Shown here: one piece after another, positions 35,401 through 49,998 of the stretch
How positions within the stretch are numbered: position 1 is the first letter of the stretch
How the letters are laid out: each line of letters begins with the position of its first letter
Assembly: GCA_018894105.1 (NCBI GenBank)
Contig: CM032122.1
Coordinates: forward strand, 32,457,404-32,521,403
From: Jacaranda mimosifolia
Taxonomy: Eukaryota > Streptophyta > Magnoliopsida > Lamiales > Bignoniaceae
DNA length: 64,000 nt
Direction: 5' to 3'
Position numbers and translations under genes: made by a program
Notes under the pieces: model-generated
The model's input: only the letters and a program-made list of their open reading frames with translations
Databases searched by the model: none
What the model was told of the DNA's origin: nothing

Positions 35401-38400
35401 ATATTCATTTTGCATAAGCTTGTGTCAACTAATAAATGTCAACATCAAATAAGAGTAAGAAAAATTTGCAGTATATATTGCATGAGCACATGCAATATTC
35501 AGTTTGCATAAGCTTGTGTCAACTAATAAATGTCAAATTGTCAACATCAAATAAGAGTAAGAAAAAAGCTCAACTATCTGAGATATCCATGGTTCGCTTG
35601 GATGCCTTAGCTGATGCACATGGAACCAAGTATTAAGAGAGGTGAAAGTATGTAGACTACTAAATACTGCAAGAACTTACCAAAAGCAGAAACATTGCTG
35701 ACAGACTCAAGAAGATTCTTTCCATGAAAAGTAAATCCCCAACGATTCGGCGCAGGGCCTGCAATGTATGCACATGCTCGCTCATCTGTGTCCTTCAAAA
35801 ACACCTGTAAAGAAGCTAATGAATAAAACACCCAAGCATAAACACAAACAATGACAAAGAAAAGACTCAAAAAGTTGCTGATTAACCTATCAAGACTTAG
35901 AATCAATAGTAACATTCAACCTTCATCAGAGGAAGCAAATTCATTACATTAAAAGTTATGTCTTACTTGTTGATGCTGTAAATCAGCAGTATATGGTCGG
36001 AATACAATTGGGCTGTATTGTTTTGCACTCTCAGAACCTCTTCTTTCTCCAACTGTACCTAAGTACTCCAAAATACAAGACTCAATATCCTCTTCTGAGA
36101 AGTCTCCAACAATACTAACCTGTCAAACAGGCAGAAGTTAATTACTAAGACGATAATACCTTTCACACATTTAATGATTGAATATAAAAAAAGTCCAACT
36201 GCATTTTTTTAAACAAAGTTAGTAATCTAATAAAAAAAAGAAAGAAAGAAAAAAGCAAAGATGCAAACCTCCATATTGTCACTAATGAATTGATTCATTA
36301 CTGCATCCTTCACTTGTTCTAGTGTTAACTGTTGTAGTGAATTTGGCGTGGGCTCAACAAACCGTTCATCGCCCTCCAGCATAGCAAGCATGAGCTTGTG
36401 GGCAGTAGAGCGCTCTAAACTTTTTGGAATAGAACGGTAATAGGACAGGTATAACTGCTTTGCTCTATCAAATGCATCATCCAACCAAACACTATGCTGC
36501 AAAAATATGACATGCATAGAAACTCAGGAAAAACCTAGAATGTTTCAGAGGTGAAGCCAGACTTTTATTCAATCTCCACTCGGTCGGCCAGCATAAATAA
36601 CAGGACTATAAACAGTTAATTGCAGCAGTGATAGGCTTCAGAGAAAAAGATATCCATAGTTGTTTTTAGTAAAAATACTGTTGCTAACTTCAACCTTTAG
36701 TAGCATGCACTTCTTCCAACAGAAAGACCAACACCCATCACACAGTAAAGAAGCTACAGAAATCAGGTGCAAGTAGACTGACCAGGCAGACAAACAGTAA
36801 AGATTCATATTCCTCTAAGAATTACTTGCCAATCTCAGTGGCATAAGCTACCCTCTGAGGCCCCAATCTGTACAACTCCTGACCATACCGAGGGGAAGGG
36901 GAGAGGCAAACAGTTCGAAATGAAGGTGGGTGGGGGAGAAGGTGACTATAAGATAAATATCTAGCTGCCAGATGACTTGCCAAATGACACAAGAATTAAC
37001 CATAATTGACGCACTTCAATAAAATCAACACATGATGGAAAACTTCAGATTACCTCAAGTACCATATGAAGCAACTGGAAAGCAGCGCGCATCCCATCGT
37101 CTCTTAAAGTAAATCGGAACTCCATGCATATAAATTCCTCAGTAGACTCCAGGGAGCAATTTATTAGATGATTCACACAGAACAGTTCTACCTGAGACAG
37201 ATATTATGCATTATAATATTTCCAAGAATCACCAGGGCGAGAAGGAAAAGAGTTTGGCCACATTTACAGAACAATAATGATATTTGAAAGTCTTGCACGA
37301 TAAGAGAGGTTAAACAGCAACAAAAGCAGAATGTGTTTCACAGAACAGAGAAAAAATCAAAGATCAAATAGTGAATGTAAAATGATAATATCATTGTGCT
37401 TCTCATTTTCAATTGAAAGTTCACATAGAAAATAAATGTAAAGACAAATTAACCAAAACCATCTGAAGTTAAGGATGCAAAGACTGTTTATTATGACTAA
37501 TCAGAGAAACACTTACTCATCCCTTTTATGGTTAACTAAACTTGTCCATCATGCTAAATATCACGGCAGTGAACCCATCTTGCACACTTAGGAATCCAGA
37601 TAGGAGATACTAAATGCACTCGTTTAATATATTCTAAGGAGCGTCATTGGATAAAACAAGGAAGAAAAAAGTACTGAAATGAAAAATTGTGGGAGAAAAC
37701 AGAAAATAAAATTTTGTGCTTTGTCACCTGCTCACGTGAGAAGTTCCCCACTCGGCCTCCTTCACTCAGAGTTCGAACACCCACAATAACAGCTCCCTTG
37801 GCTTCAGCACTTTCAGCTGCTCGTCCACCACCAACTATGAGGCGCATGACACCACTATTCGCTTCGTTTTTGGATACCTGTTAGCATAACAACAAGAATC
37901 ACATGTAAGGTTGTCCGGGAAAATTGTAGTGACATAATAAGAATAGAACTTTCAGTATTCATTTGACAAACAACTAAGGAGCATAAAAGTAGCCTGAAGC
38001 TACAGCACCTGGACCAGCATCATTAGTGTTATCAAATAATGGTGTAATTTTCACAAAATTAGCTTATGAGTATGACTCATTATTTATCCATAAAGATTCA
38101 ACAAGAAAGTGTGAAGGTAAGAGCAGCCTAGTCGAACATAAGAAAGTGCAACTTCAAAGTTACCATATATTTTAACAATATTGCCTCATAGCAGCTTTGA
38201 TGTGGAATTAACATAACAAGCTTGCTTCACAGCTAGAATCAACATCTAAAGTTTCATAGCAAATCATGAAAATCTTCATTAATTTTGGTGCATACTGCTC
38301 TATCTAAATAAAAGTTGTAGTTTGAAGTGGCAATGAGGGTAGGGATTACAAAGTTGTTTAATCATTGTAATTTTCAGTTTTAGAACTTGTATGCTTGGGT

Positions 38401-41400
38401 AAAGTTAGATAGGTGGGACCAGATGTTCCGGGCATCTAATATAATATAGAGAAATTGGTCCAATGATAATAAACTAGGAAACAAGATAATGACTGATAAT
38501 TTATGCAAGCAAAAGTTTCTGAAATGTAAATGAGTGCAGCCAATTATAGACTCTGAGTGAAAGAATCTGAAAGAACTTCTCATCATATACAGATTGAATA
38601 TTCAACTAATTATGATTATAAATATAATTTACCTTGTAATTTACAGGAATTCCATTTGAGAGACGCCGCTGGGTGATTCCCGTATCCCCATCATATACCT
38701 TTGTCAATTTCTTTTCTTGGTCAACAGGAATGAAGGATGGGTGTCGCTGCAACCTTAGTTCCTGCAGCTTTTCTGAGGATATTAACTCTGTTGGTATCTC
38801 AAGCTGCAGAAGTGAGAAAACAGATTGAAGTCAAAAATATAACTTTTTAATGGAACTGGTGCATGAAGAAACTTCCCCTTTTCCTTGTATTCCTAATCTT
38901 CTACATATGGACATGCTTGTCAGGGGGAGGTAATACTACCAACAAAACAATGATGAGAATTCACAAAAGCATCTTACTTAGGACACAACTTTCTAAGTAC
39001 AAAAACTTAAAATCTCTCAACAGGACAGCAATTGCACCAGGCCCTCCTGGTGTACCCCTTATAATTACGACATCTAAAATATAAAATTCTTCAACGTAAA
39101 AACCTCAGGCTCAGCCTCTATGGGTTCCTTCAAACCAGCTTCAATAGCAGCCACAATCTCTTCTGGTTCTATCTTGAATTCAGTTTCACCAATTCCATCT
39201 ATGTGCACTTTCTTCGGAATGCATGCAACAATTGCAGCTGGGCGCGGTGCAGATGGTTTCCCATAATCAGATATGAACTCCAACACCTCCGCGCCAACAG
39301 AATTGACCTAAGACATCAAAAATCAAGTAGAACATCATTCTGCAAATTTCATCCGACAAGTATCCTCAATTTTGAGACATAAGAGTTTGCCGTTGGTTAC
39401 TTCTAGATACAGATTGTGAAACTAGTAACTCTGATAAGATATTCATATCTTGCTAACATATTTGACACATCGTTATTTGTCTACTATATATAAAGACAAA
39501 ATATAACTAGCCACCTTTCAGATGAAAACAGTTGTACTGAAAGGATAAGCTGAGAATTACCTCCTCAAGGGTAACCGTACCAGCAACAGAAAGCAAACTC
39601 TCATGTCCTTGTCTTTGATCCATCACAGTATGACCAAGTGCATCACTTTCCATAATGAAATCTAAGTTATCCACTGATGATACATTGTCAATCATGGCAG
39701 CCAATTGTTCACTGTCTTTCAATAGGGCATCTAAATAACGGGCTAATTCGCCATTTGTAACACCAAATTCTTTAAGCCGTCTAACCTGAAATGCAAAACA
39801 ATAAATATATATGAGAAAAAGACAACTGGCAAAACCATGCCAAACTAAACCAAAATATCTAAAGGAAAAAGGAAAAAGGCTTCTCATGGAATACAAGATC
39901 TGTGAAGTGGCAGGAACGCAGGATAAATGCATACAGAGAGTTAAAGAGAGCATAAAAAATCACACTTTAAAAGACAACAAACCTCCTGCACAGCAACTTT
40001 AATAGCATTTTGCCAATTTTGAGGTTCTGCATTCACCGTAAGGGTAGTAACTGTACAGCCTTCTCTTCCTGAATCACTGTGGTCCAATTCCACTGAAGTA
40101 AATGGGGGATTTGAAGTCTGTAAATTTCTTCAAATTAGCTTTAAGTGCCATTAATAAAGATGCAAACCAAAACACCAATTGTTAGGAAAGAACATTAGTA
40201 GCATATGCTGATAGAACCGAAGCAAACAACTCCAGGCCCACATTGCAACATTAATATAGTATTGGGACCACATATTAATCCACTGCAATTAATATACTTT
40301 CAAATCTTGCAGAGACTAAAAAAGACAGAACTTTTGATGCCAAGCAACTGTGTTCGAAGTCCCATGAGGAAGACAAAAAATCATTTCACCAGTAAGGCTT
40401 CCTCCAGCTTCATTTCTTTATAAATACCATTTTCAGTTAATTCATAGTTTCAATTACCAGTTTATTAGTTCAGAATCTGGTCAATGCATTAGAAGATGCA
40501 AAGCAAAGAAATGGGTATTTGATTAGTCCATTTGGCAGTGAAAATGAGGAAAGAAATAATCTTTGGAACTTTTCTGCATATAATTGCCTTAAGTTTTTTG
40601 TATAATCTTATTATGAAACCTTTGGCTTTGCTTGGATTTTAATGAAAGAACACATAAATGGATAACGTTTTATCCCATTTTAAAGCCTTTTAACTTCAAT
40701 AATCTAGACTAAAGCAATGCTTCATGAATTTAAAGCAATGAAATTAAAGGTTTTAACTTGAGATCAGTAACATAAAGTACACCATAATGTGCTTCATGCA
40801 AACATCCACAGACAGTTCAATACTTGTGCCAGAGCCAATTGAAGGGAAAAACGAATGCACCTGGTATCTTGTATTAATGCGGAAATGTAAAGCAGAAAGA
40901 AATATCCTCTTCATCAGCACATTCTGCAAATCACCATATGTATGGACCTTGGTGACAGGGATCTGAGAAGAAACAGCAATATACGTGCTGTGAGAAAATT
41001 TTAATTATAAAACAAAAAAGTACAAATTTCAGACTGCTTTTTAGGATAGAGCACCAGCGAACAAACTCAAGCTACTGTTGTGCCAACGGAAAAACATCAA
41101 TTATAAGCACTAGCTCTAGCAGCATATACCAACTACCAATAGGAGAACCTCTGGATGTTTGAGATATATAAACTTGTTCTGCAGGGAACAAACTGAAATA
41201 GCTAAATCTTATCCATAAGATATGAAGGACCTGGTCAAGATTGTGTAATTGAAATTATTTTGTCAAAGAGGAAATTGAATCCATCTAAGCTCCAAGTCCT
41301 TCATGATTGCTAAACTAAAGGTTGATCCTATAAGCTAAAACATTAAGCAATAAAATTGCTGAATTGTTAACAAACTTGCTGTTATACTTTAATTGTTAAT

Positions 41401-44400
41401 CTGCGGCCTTTTTTACAAAAATGATCTTAAATGTGAATGGCATACCAAAATTGCTCATTCACGCCAACTTCATTTTCTGTGGAATAAGAATTAGATGGGC
41501 AATCACAAAACAGTTTGTATTCCCTCCCACCTGTAAGAAACAAAAAGATAGAAGAAAAATATAGAAAAAGAAGACAGAGCAGTCGGTGGTGAATCAATGT
41601 TGTCAAAATTGCGAGTTAACTCGTAAAGTCGTACGATTTTACGAGTTTACTCATGTCCAGTGATCCCGATTCTAACCAAAACATGTTTTTATGAACTCGG
41701 AGTAAAATCGCGTGCTGAATCGTAAAATCAGTCAAATCAACGACTCAAAACGATTTCACATTTCAGGCCAAAAGTGGGTAAAAAGAAAATGAAAAAATGG
41801 GCCCAACCACCAATCCATCAAATCTTTCGGGCCTTAAGTGAATAAAGTCTTGATTCAAACAAAATAAAACAAACCCCAGCCCTAAAAACAAAAATAACAC
41901 AAAATCCAATGGCCCAGCCACCCCCACCCCCCTTTTCCTCTTCCAAAAAAAAAAAAAAAAGAACAAAAACATAAAAATATGACAAAAAACCTAAAAAAAT
42001 AAAACAAAAACAAAAACACAGAAAAATAGAAAACAAAACAACGAAAACCTTAATATCCTCCATTTTCAATTGCTGACTTGATTCACACACATTCAAATGT
42101 TGTGTATTTTTACTTTAGTATATTCTATGTAATATATTCTTTCATAATTAATATCTTTACTCATATTTGAAATGAAATTCTTTTGAACCTTTCTTATTTA
42201 TGTACATATACATGTATATTTATATGTTCAAATATAATTTATGCAGTATAGGTAAAATTGCGCGATTTATGTTACGATGCTATGTCTACGATCTTTTTTC
42301 TTCCTCCCGTGTCAAGTCCGATTTACGTGTTTGACAACCTATACCACTCATCATAGTTTAAAGCTTTATACTTAATACCGGCACCCGGTTATCAACTGCT
42401 AACTTCAAGTGCAATAGCTTTATTAACATACTTAACCAAATAACAAAAACTAAAATCCACTTTCAACTAATATAGCCTACCTATTTCTTTAACTTTTTTT
42501 TTTTTTTTTTTTTGGTTGGGTTTGGGGTGTTGGGGGGGGGGGGGGGGGGTGGCGCTCTTTACATCAACCTGTCTGACTAGGCAAATATGTTAAAAATATG
42601 ACAGCGAATTAGAGAAAGGATGCCATTTAATTCCCTAGAACCCCAAACACCAAGAAAATAAAGAAGAAGAGCAAAAGAAGCGAAAGGAGGAAAAGAACTC
42701 TTCCAAATATAACTATAATAATCATGTCAGGCAGAGGGAAGATACAAAAGGATGGTTTTCAAAAAAAGACCCATAGCAGTAATAAATACCTTGCAGAACA
42801 TATTAATTGAGAAATTCTGAAGCAATTCATGCTGAAATATCTGTGGAGGCTCCGCATCTGTGAAGCTTCCAGGAATGGACCAATTATGCTGAACAGGAGG
42901 GCGAACAGCATGCCTTTCCTTTCTAAGAGACTTTGGTTGTTCCATGGAAACGGGTAACCTTTCCTGAGATAAACCACTAGCCAGTCCAACTGATAGCTTA
43001 GGAACAAGGAAACTGGCCATTGCACCAAATGCACTTGGTGTAGGGGCAGTAGCTGTAGCTGCCTCACTTTCTGTGCCAGTCTGTCCAAAAACTGCCTGCA
43101 AAAGAGTTGAAAATTAACTACTACTTTAAATGTAATTGCACAAGTAAACTAACCCAGACATAAAAGCATAAGCAGATGTCCCAGGCCAACATCATCTCAA
43201 GATGGTTATTAACAATTACATACCTCAATGTGGTTAACTGTCTTCGGAATGTTATCAATGTCCCCAACGATGTATAATGTGGCATTTGCCGGGAAGTACC
43301 AACGCTCATGGAATTTCCTGATTTTATCAACATCCCATTTCTTAATCTGCTCCTCTAATCCAATAGGAAATCTTTTGCTCAACTTGTTCTCAGAATGCAA
43401 GTATTGCAATAACTATACCAACAAAATAACAGAACAATTGGATGAAAGAGTGTTTTAAAAGGAAAAGAAAATTTTGGTAAAAGATGACAAATAGAAACAA
43501 TTAGAAGTTATCTTTGCCAATCATTTGTAATGAATACCTGGCAATCAACACGGTACTCTATAGTATTCATCATTTGTAATTCTGACAAAATTGCCCGTCT
43601 TTCTTTTTCCACTCGAGAAGCCAGAAATTTTGGGTGAAAAGCAATCTATTGCCATTGAGATAGAGCAACCACATTCATAAAGCATATAATGAGAAAAACA
43701 TAAATGATGTATACATATACAAAAGAAATTCAACACTCCATGCAGAGCCATTGCCCTAAACAGGATGAACAAATAATGTAAGCCACTTTAAAACACCAAA
43801 AAATAAGGGGGAAAAGAAATAGCTATACCTCATTCAGAGCATCCAGAACAACTGGCAGCAAATCACCTTCAGAGTCCTATAGATCAAATTTCCATGATAT
43901 TAAGATAAAGAAAATATAATGCTGTACAAGAACACCAAATACTAAGAAAGTACAGAGAGGAACTAACAGCAAAGTATCATCTTTAAGGACTTTGGTACGA
44001 GAAAATGTCATGAAAAAAGTGGTAGAAGTTATATTAGATGACAACACATTTCATTCATATATTTTTAGTGTTACAGTTACTCATGATAAACACTTTGTAG
44101 GACAAATCAACCATCTTCACACATTCAGATTGAAAGTTTTTCCTCCAGAAGGGGAGAAAAGAAAGTCAATTCCATTTCCTCAGTAGACCTTTTATGGCTG
44201 TACCCCACTTCATCTAAGTTCGATCATCTTTTTCACAATATAAAAGGGCTAGCAATGCAAAACATAAAGGGGATACATGATACATCAACACTGTGGATGG
44301 AGCCTCGGGTCATAATTTCAGAGCATCTCACAAGAAAAAGATGAAAACAGCACAAACCTTTGTGCTAGTTGGTGAATGGATATGAAACACTGTGTGATGA

Positions 44401-47400
44401 AAATCTGTGTAAGCATTGGATCTTGCCCCAGTTCCAAGAAGTTTCTCACGTTTCTTACTTCCAAGAAATGCAACATGTTCAATCATATGAGCAATTCCTT
44501 GCTCATCATCTTCCTCATCAATGGATCCCACGTGAACTTCCATGTGAGCCTCAAATCTGTACTTCGAACATAGAACAATATTAGAAAGACAGACAAGAAT
44601 ATGGAAAAGTGCTTTTCATTCAGATTGTAATACCTTCATGATCATTAGGAAATGGTAAATATTTGCCTCTGAAATGCAGTTTCACTTACAGATATTCCTT
44701 CTAAGTGATTCTAAGTTAGTTGGACTCATGTGGGTGTGAGTTTCCATATTGATTCATAGATTCCACTGGGTAACTACACATGCCTAAAAATATCAGACAT
44801 TTTCAATCTTTTCTATTATCTCTGTCTCACTGGTAAAATGATGTCTAATAAAGGAAATCCAGCTCCAAAATAAATACTCAATCATAACGAAACAAATCAG
44901 ACATCTTCAATAATTTTAAGTTTATGATCAACGCAAAATTTTTCAAGATCCACTATCCATCTCAAGTGTAACAGTAACTGAAGCTTCATAAATATGAAAT
45001 GTCATTAAACCATAGAAAATATTTCCTGTCTACAAGATCTAACCCAGCAAAGCCTGAAAGTGATCAAGATTACAACTGTTGTTTTCAACTGAAAAAAGGA
45101 GAGGAAAAGAAAATCTCATCCATTAGGTATGGCAACAGAGCATGCAAATTATACCCTTTTACCATCCAGGAGCTAATCTCTCTCAAGTTCTTTTAACAGG
45201 TTAGTAATACTTTTCAGAAAGGAATAAAGAAGATCTAAATCCTAATGAGTAAAGTATTTATCTTAGAACACCTCATCTGTAATAATAATCCATTAAATGT
45301 TTCCATGTGAACAAAGTACAAATCCTGGTCATCATATACCATGTCCAAAGAAAAGCTATACAAGAAACCCCACAATACAATAAATAAGAGCACAAATAGC
45401 AATGCCATATGTTTTGATGATCAAAGAAACTTGATGATTTGGTTTTCCATTTCCCATTAACATCAAGTGATTTGTGCCAACATGTGTATGGGACATATGA
45501 AGGGACAGATTGCCAAATGATGTGCCACAACAGCTAATATTGGCTAGCCACTATAGAAGTTACCACGGCATTGTAATTACTGCAGGTCTTCACTCTGGTT
45601 TATTATGGCAGGTTATTACTTGGCAGTATTATAGATTTCCATTCCTTTCTTGTCATCCCCAGAATGAAGCAGTACCTGCTTCCCAGAAGTTAAGTATATC
45701 TAAAAGTGGCCTACATTAATTGAAATCAACACTATATGCTCTCAAGAATAAAGTGGCAGTCTAAGGCTTCAATAGATAGAAAACAATTTCGGATTATTAA
45801 TTCCCTTATCCAGTCAAGCATTTGTCTTCACCAAGTTTATTCATCCCTATTGGAGTGGTCAATTTATTTTCCTTCCCAAGATACAGACTTCAAGCCGCAT
45901 GCTGCAGTTTGCAGCCATTAATAAACTTCAGCAGTGTTCTCACTCCTCACAGCATCACTAGCCAACGAATTACATAGTCTGTTGCTAAACTTATAATGGC
46001 CTGCATCTGTGTCAAAAAGTAAGTTGGCAAGGGCAAGATTCTTAGGTTTCTTTTACAGTCCTTTTTCTTATACACAGAGGAAATCATTATGTTAAACATT
46101 CATGTTGAACAACTTGTCTTGCTTGGAACTCATGAGCTTGCATAGGATATTGTTTACTTTCCCACCATTATTTTCTTTGTCCTTCATGGTTTCTAGTCCT
46201 ATATGGTAATCTCACTTCTCTATGGGAAGGGTACAGATCTTACAATTAAAATAACAAAAGATCTGGGAAAGGTGAGGTACATTAACAAATTCATGATGCA
46301 ATTAATAACATAATGAGAATGAATGGGAGAAAGAGAATTAAGATAAATATTATTTGAGCAGAAGAATGAAGCAAAGTAGCAAGGTCGACATTCATATATT
46401 CCTACAACTAAATAGGGAGATAAACATTCTTTCACAATGTCAATCTATGATACGGAAAAACCTAAAAATGCATTTATCATATCGGAGTGACTGAGAGTCA
46501 TTGCTAAACAATAGTACCTGTTAGGGGGGACTTTGTTTGGCAAAATGAGGTAGCGGAGCCCATTTTTCAGTTGTCCCCTGTGCAACTTTGGATGAGAAGG
46601 AATCTCAAGTTTCAAAAATTTCTCTAACTCTGTCCTGTCCACTTCCGAATCTAATAAATCCAAACCCTGTTTTTCCGTAACACCATCAGGCCAGGTGGTA
46701 CTTGCTGCATGTGGCTCTTCAGGGCCAACTGTGGCGTGTGGAACATGAAACTGTCCAACGTGAAGATCAAACTGATAGAATGAATAAAAAAGAAGTCAAT
46801 TCAAACTATTAGAAGAGAAGTCTTGGAACTTCTTGGAATTGTGTATCAAGCAAAATCATCTATTACTTATTGTTTTTATGACTATTTATAGAACAAATTA
46901 AATAATATAAAATATCACAAGTGCTAGAAACAAGAATTGTGAATAGAAAAAATATGTGAGGAAAAAAAAAATGCAGAAAGCAGTGTGGAACCAAGAATGA
47001 TCCCCAAATATTTGAAAAAGATTGAAATGGAGTAGAAAACCCAACTCCAGTTATAGAACTGTGATGGACGATAATATATATCAATCACTAGCAAAAAACA
47101 ATTGACACTCTTCAAATCTCTCTAAAGCCAATATCGAGAAGAAAATAATTTTGAAATAGGAAATCACTGATTTACATAAGCATTACATGGTAGTAAACCA
47201 ACTGGCTAAAAGAACCATGTCTCCATAGATTCACCATCAAACAAAGCACTAAAAAAGGACTACCACTTTTACTGATGCCTTACTTTAGCATTACCAAATT
47301 TGTGCTTTGGATAAAAGGTTGACTTATCAACAAAAAAACCAGAGGTGAATCTGTTCACACCAATTTGCTTTCTTTTGTAAGCATGGAAGCAAGATACTTC

Positions 47401-48726
47401 TCGATGCTTATCCAGCAACCGTGATTGAGGTATCAATTCATTAAACTCAAAAGAATATCTTCTCCACGCATTCTGCAAAAATGGGAGTCAGTTAGCATGA
47501 TATAGCCGGTAGCACGCAGATAATAGAAAAAGATATTATACAATCAGGAAAAGAAATAATCTCTTTGAAACTAAATGAAGTAATTTAATATAGTAGGCTC
47601 CAATATCTTCACGGCCTAAAATTGTCTTTAAGACTTGCGGACAGACGTAATTAAACCATATCTTTTCACCTTACTGACAGTAATAACCTCTAAAACAAAG
47701 GATCTACTCAATGCAAAGGCTCTCACTAGTGCTAGTCGGTGAAAGATTCAAATGCATGCAGCCTTACCCTACACTCAAGGAAGTTGTTGCTACAACGAAG
47801 TAATGACCTCAATGCTTAAAAGAAAAACCTTTACAGAATGCCCAGGTCTGTCCATTAACAGCAACAACCTCTACTAAACAACAAATCGTATTTCATTCCG
47901 CCATTTTAAAAACATAAGTGTCAGAAGTAATTGTATTAGAGTTAGCACCTGAACAAATTGTTGGGTTTTCTACGAATTTTCAAGGCACGATTGTTTTCTA
48001 CGAATTTTCAATGCAAATTTCATTTTAACGTCTTCAATAGAATAAGTTGGCTTAAGCATTTAATTCCTTTCTGTCTTTCCATATAAGTCTGAAAACTGTT
48101 TTTGCTTACATGAATAAATACTCCAAATTGATCTCCCGGCAGAAATGAATCCAACTCTCTTTTTTCTAACTTCAACCTAAAATATCCATTTTTCAATACA
48201 TACAATCATACTATATCTAATACAAACGCAAAGTGTTGATGGCTATTGATAGCTATTGTACTAGAAAGCCACCTAAAGCAAATCACCCTTCATTACAAGA
48301 TAGCATCTTACCGTAAAACTCAAGTACAGTTGTCAATCACAAACATAGCTAAAGCTTAAAAAACTTACTCAAAAAATTCAACCCCACATCCCATATGAAA
48401 AACTCATAATGATTAAAGCCCACAATTCCACATGACATATGAATATCAGCACCTCCAACAAAAAATTCCACAAAAAAAAAAAAAAAGCCTAAACAAAATT
48501 GAAACAATTTCCGAACAGGATTACGTGCCTTCCTGCTTGCAAGACACGAGCGGCTGCGTCGACCCCTTTGCAGGCGCAAAGTAATGGGCTTCTTTGACTG
48601 AAGCCGATTAAACTCAGCAGTAAATAAGGTACGACCAGAATTATCTTTACTATGATGATAACAATTATTTGCATGAATCGGGGCTAAAACCGGCTTTATG
48701 TTGAATACAACGGATGAGCTCTGCAT
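29457..48726 (-). CDS. SPP: Stromal processing peptidase (M16 metalloprotease)
   Basis: Complete gene, 24 exons, high to low: 48726-48517, 47472-47284, 46771-46518, 44556-44358, 43876-43829, 43645-43538, 43412-43224, 43095-42790, 40962-40861, 40117-39983, 39785-39561, 39307-39104, 38803-38633, 37877-37728, 37191-37054, 36496-36269, 36119-35967, 35804-35681, 33612-33480, 31999-31879, 31789-31709, 30072-29971, 29809-29659, 29548-29457. Phases join to 3813 nt, 1270 aa, close to other plant SPPs. Exons 1-2 encode a basic Ser-rich transit peptide. Zinc site HMIEH (H241, E244, H245) plus E322, 77 residues on, the pitrilysin spacing. The C-terminal M16 half contains RLFTTVRDSLGLTYDV. Role: removes transit peptides from imported plastid precursors in the stroma. 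Least sure: exon 1 donor (CCT|GTTCGG) and exon 2 ends. Confidence 0.95.
30227..30651. mobile_element. Tourist-like MITE in SPP intron 21
   Basis: 425 bp. Left end CGGGCCGTTTGGTTTTATTT, right end AAACCAAACGGGCTG. Similarity of the inverted ends extends about 45 bp (…CATTTCCATTTT). Flanked by TTA (30224-30226; 30652-30654). It lies between exons 21 and 22 of SPP, clear of the splice sites. Confidence 0.82.
35374..35566. repeat. 94-bp tandem duplication in SPP intron 18
   Basis: Two near-identical units starting at 35374 and 35468 (both begin GCAGTATATATTGCATGAGC). The second differs by one substitution (ATTCATTTT vs ATTCAGTTT) and an extra AATTGTCA-type 8-mer. Confidence 0.9.
41599..42338. mobile_element. 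Candidate TIR element in SPP intron 8
   Basis: Short inverted ends GTTGTCAAA (41599) and TTTGACAAC (42338). The interior starts with stacked palindromes and is A/C-rich in the middle. No target duplication could be fixed, so this is only a candidate. Confidence 0.35.
42494..42549. repeat. T20 and G18 homopolymers in SPP intron 8
   Basis: T20 at 42494-42513 and G18 at 42532-42549, separated by a G/T-rich linker. Confidence 0.9.
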
Positions 48727-49954
48727 ATTTGTGATAATTGGCGTTAATCAGTGATTTCCAGATTGACGGAGCCCTAGAAATATATGGGATTTTCGTGAGA
48801 AGGAGAAGAGAACATCAGGAGATAATGAGCGAGGAGAAGAAGAAAATACCGACCAAGACTGAAAATGTTGGGAGGCAAGGTAAATAAGCCAATAACGGTA
48901 AAGCTGGAGGTAAGAGAGGGTTGTGGTTGTGGCTTGGGCCGAGTGGGCGTTGTAAGTGGTGGCCGTTTGGCCAGCTTGCCTTAGATTTTTCCCCATTTTT
49001 GTTTCTCCTAACAAAATATCATACAATTGTCCATTTTGTGAGTAGGGATAACAATTATATTTTTACTTCATATTTTTGCACTAATTCAATTTCACTCCAT
49101 CCACTAGCTTTCAACCCATGCGTTGTACGGTCATAATCTTAAATTTAAAAAATTATTATATGTAATTTAGTTATAACTGAGATATATTGATATTTTTTAT
49201 AAATATTATAAATATTAAACAGAAAACACTAAGAAAAAATAATAAAAATTTTATTAATTACAGTTTAATGATTGAATAAGTGAAACATAACAATATTTCT
49301 TATGAAAGTGGCTTATATGTCATTAGATTTTATTCTTGGAGTTGCAACATTCCCTGCAAATCTTCATATTTTGCCTATATGAAAAATATTTATTAAAAAA
49401 ATAAATTAATATAATTATATATTTAAAATTGTTAATTTCAAATTAATCTACTCAAACATAATCCAAAAGCATGTTTAATTCCAATTATAGAAAAACATCA
49501 AAATTGAATCAGATCTTTTATCATTTTGTTTGTTTTTAACATTGATAAAAAAATAAAATAATTAAAAAAAAGAACTCTAAACCATCACCAAAACATCAAA
49601 CCAATGACAATGGTTAAAAGAACAAAACAAAACAAAACAAACAAACAAAACACCAGTTAAAGAAAGCTATGTCATGGATAAAAATGGAAAAAGAAAAACG
49701 AAAGCAAAAAAATAAAGATAAATAGTAGTGATTTACTCCCTCTATATATAATGATTAATGATTTTTACAAAGAAAATTCCAGATCTTAGTGAATATTCTT
49801 ACTACAATACTAAAAATATTTATTATATTTGTTAATATTATTAGTGATTAATAAAAATATTTATTATATATATGAAACACTAGATTCAACATTAGTAATT
49901 TTTAAAAAGAAACTTCCAAATCTTAATTGTTAAAATATCAAACTATGAAATAAA

Positions 49955-49958
49955 TATA

Positions 49959-49998
<40 letters not shown>
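49955..49998. repeat. (AT)n(AG)n compound microsatellite
   Basis: AT units run directly into about 10 AG units. Confidence 0.9.
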
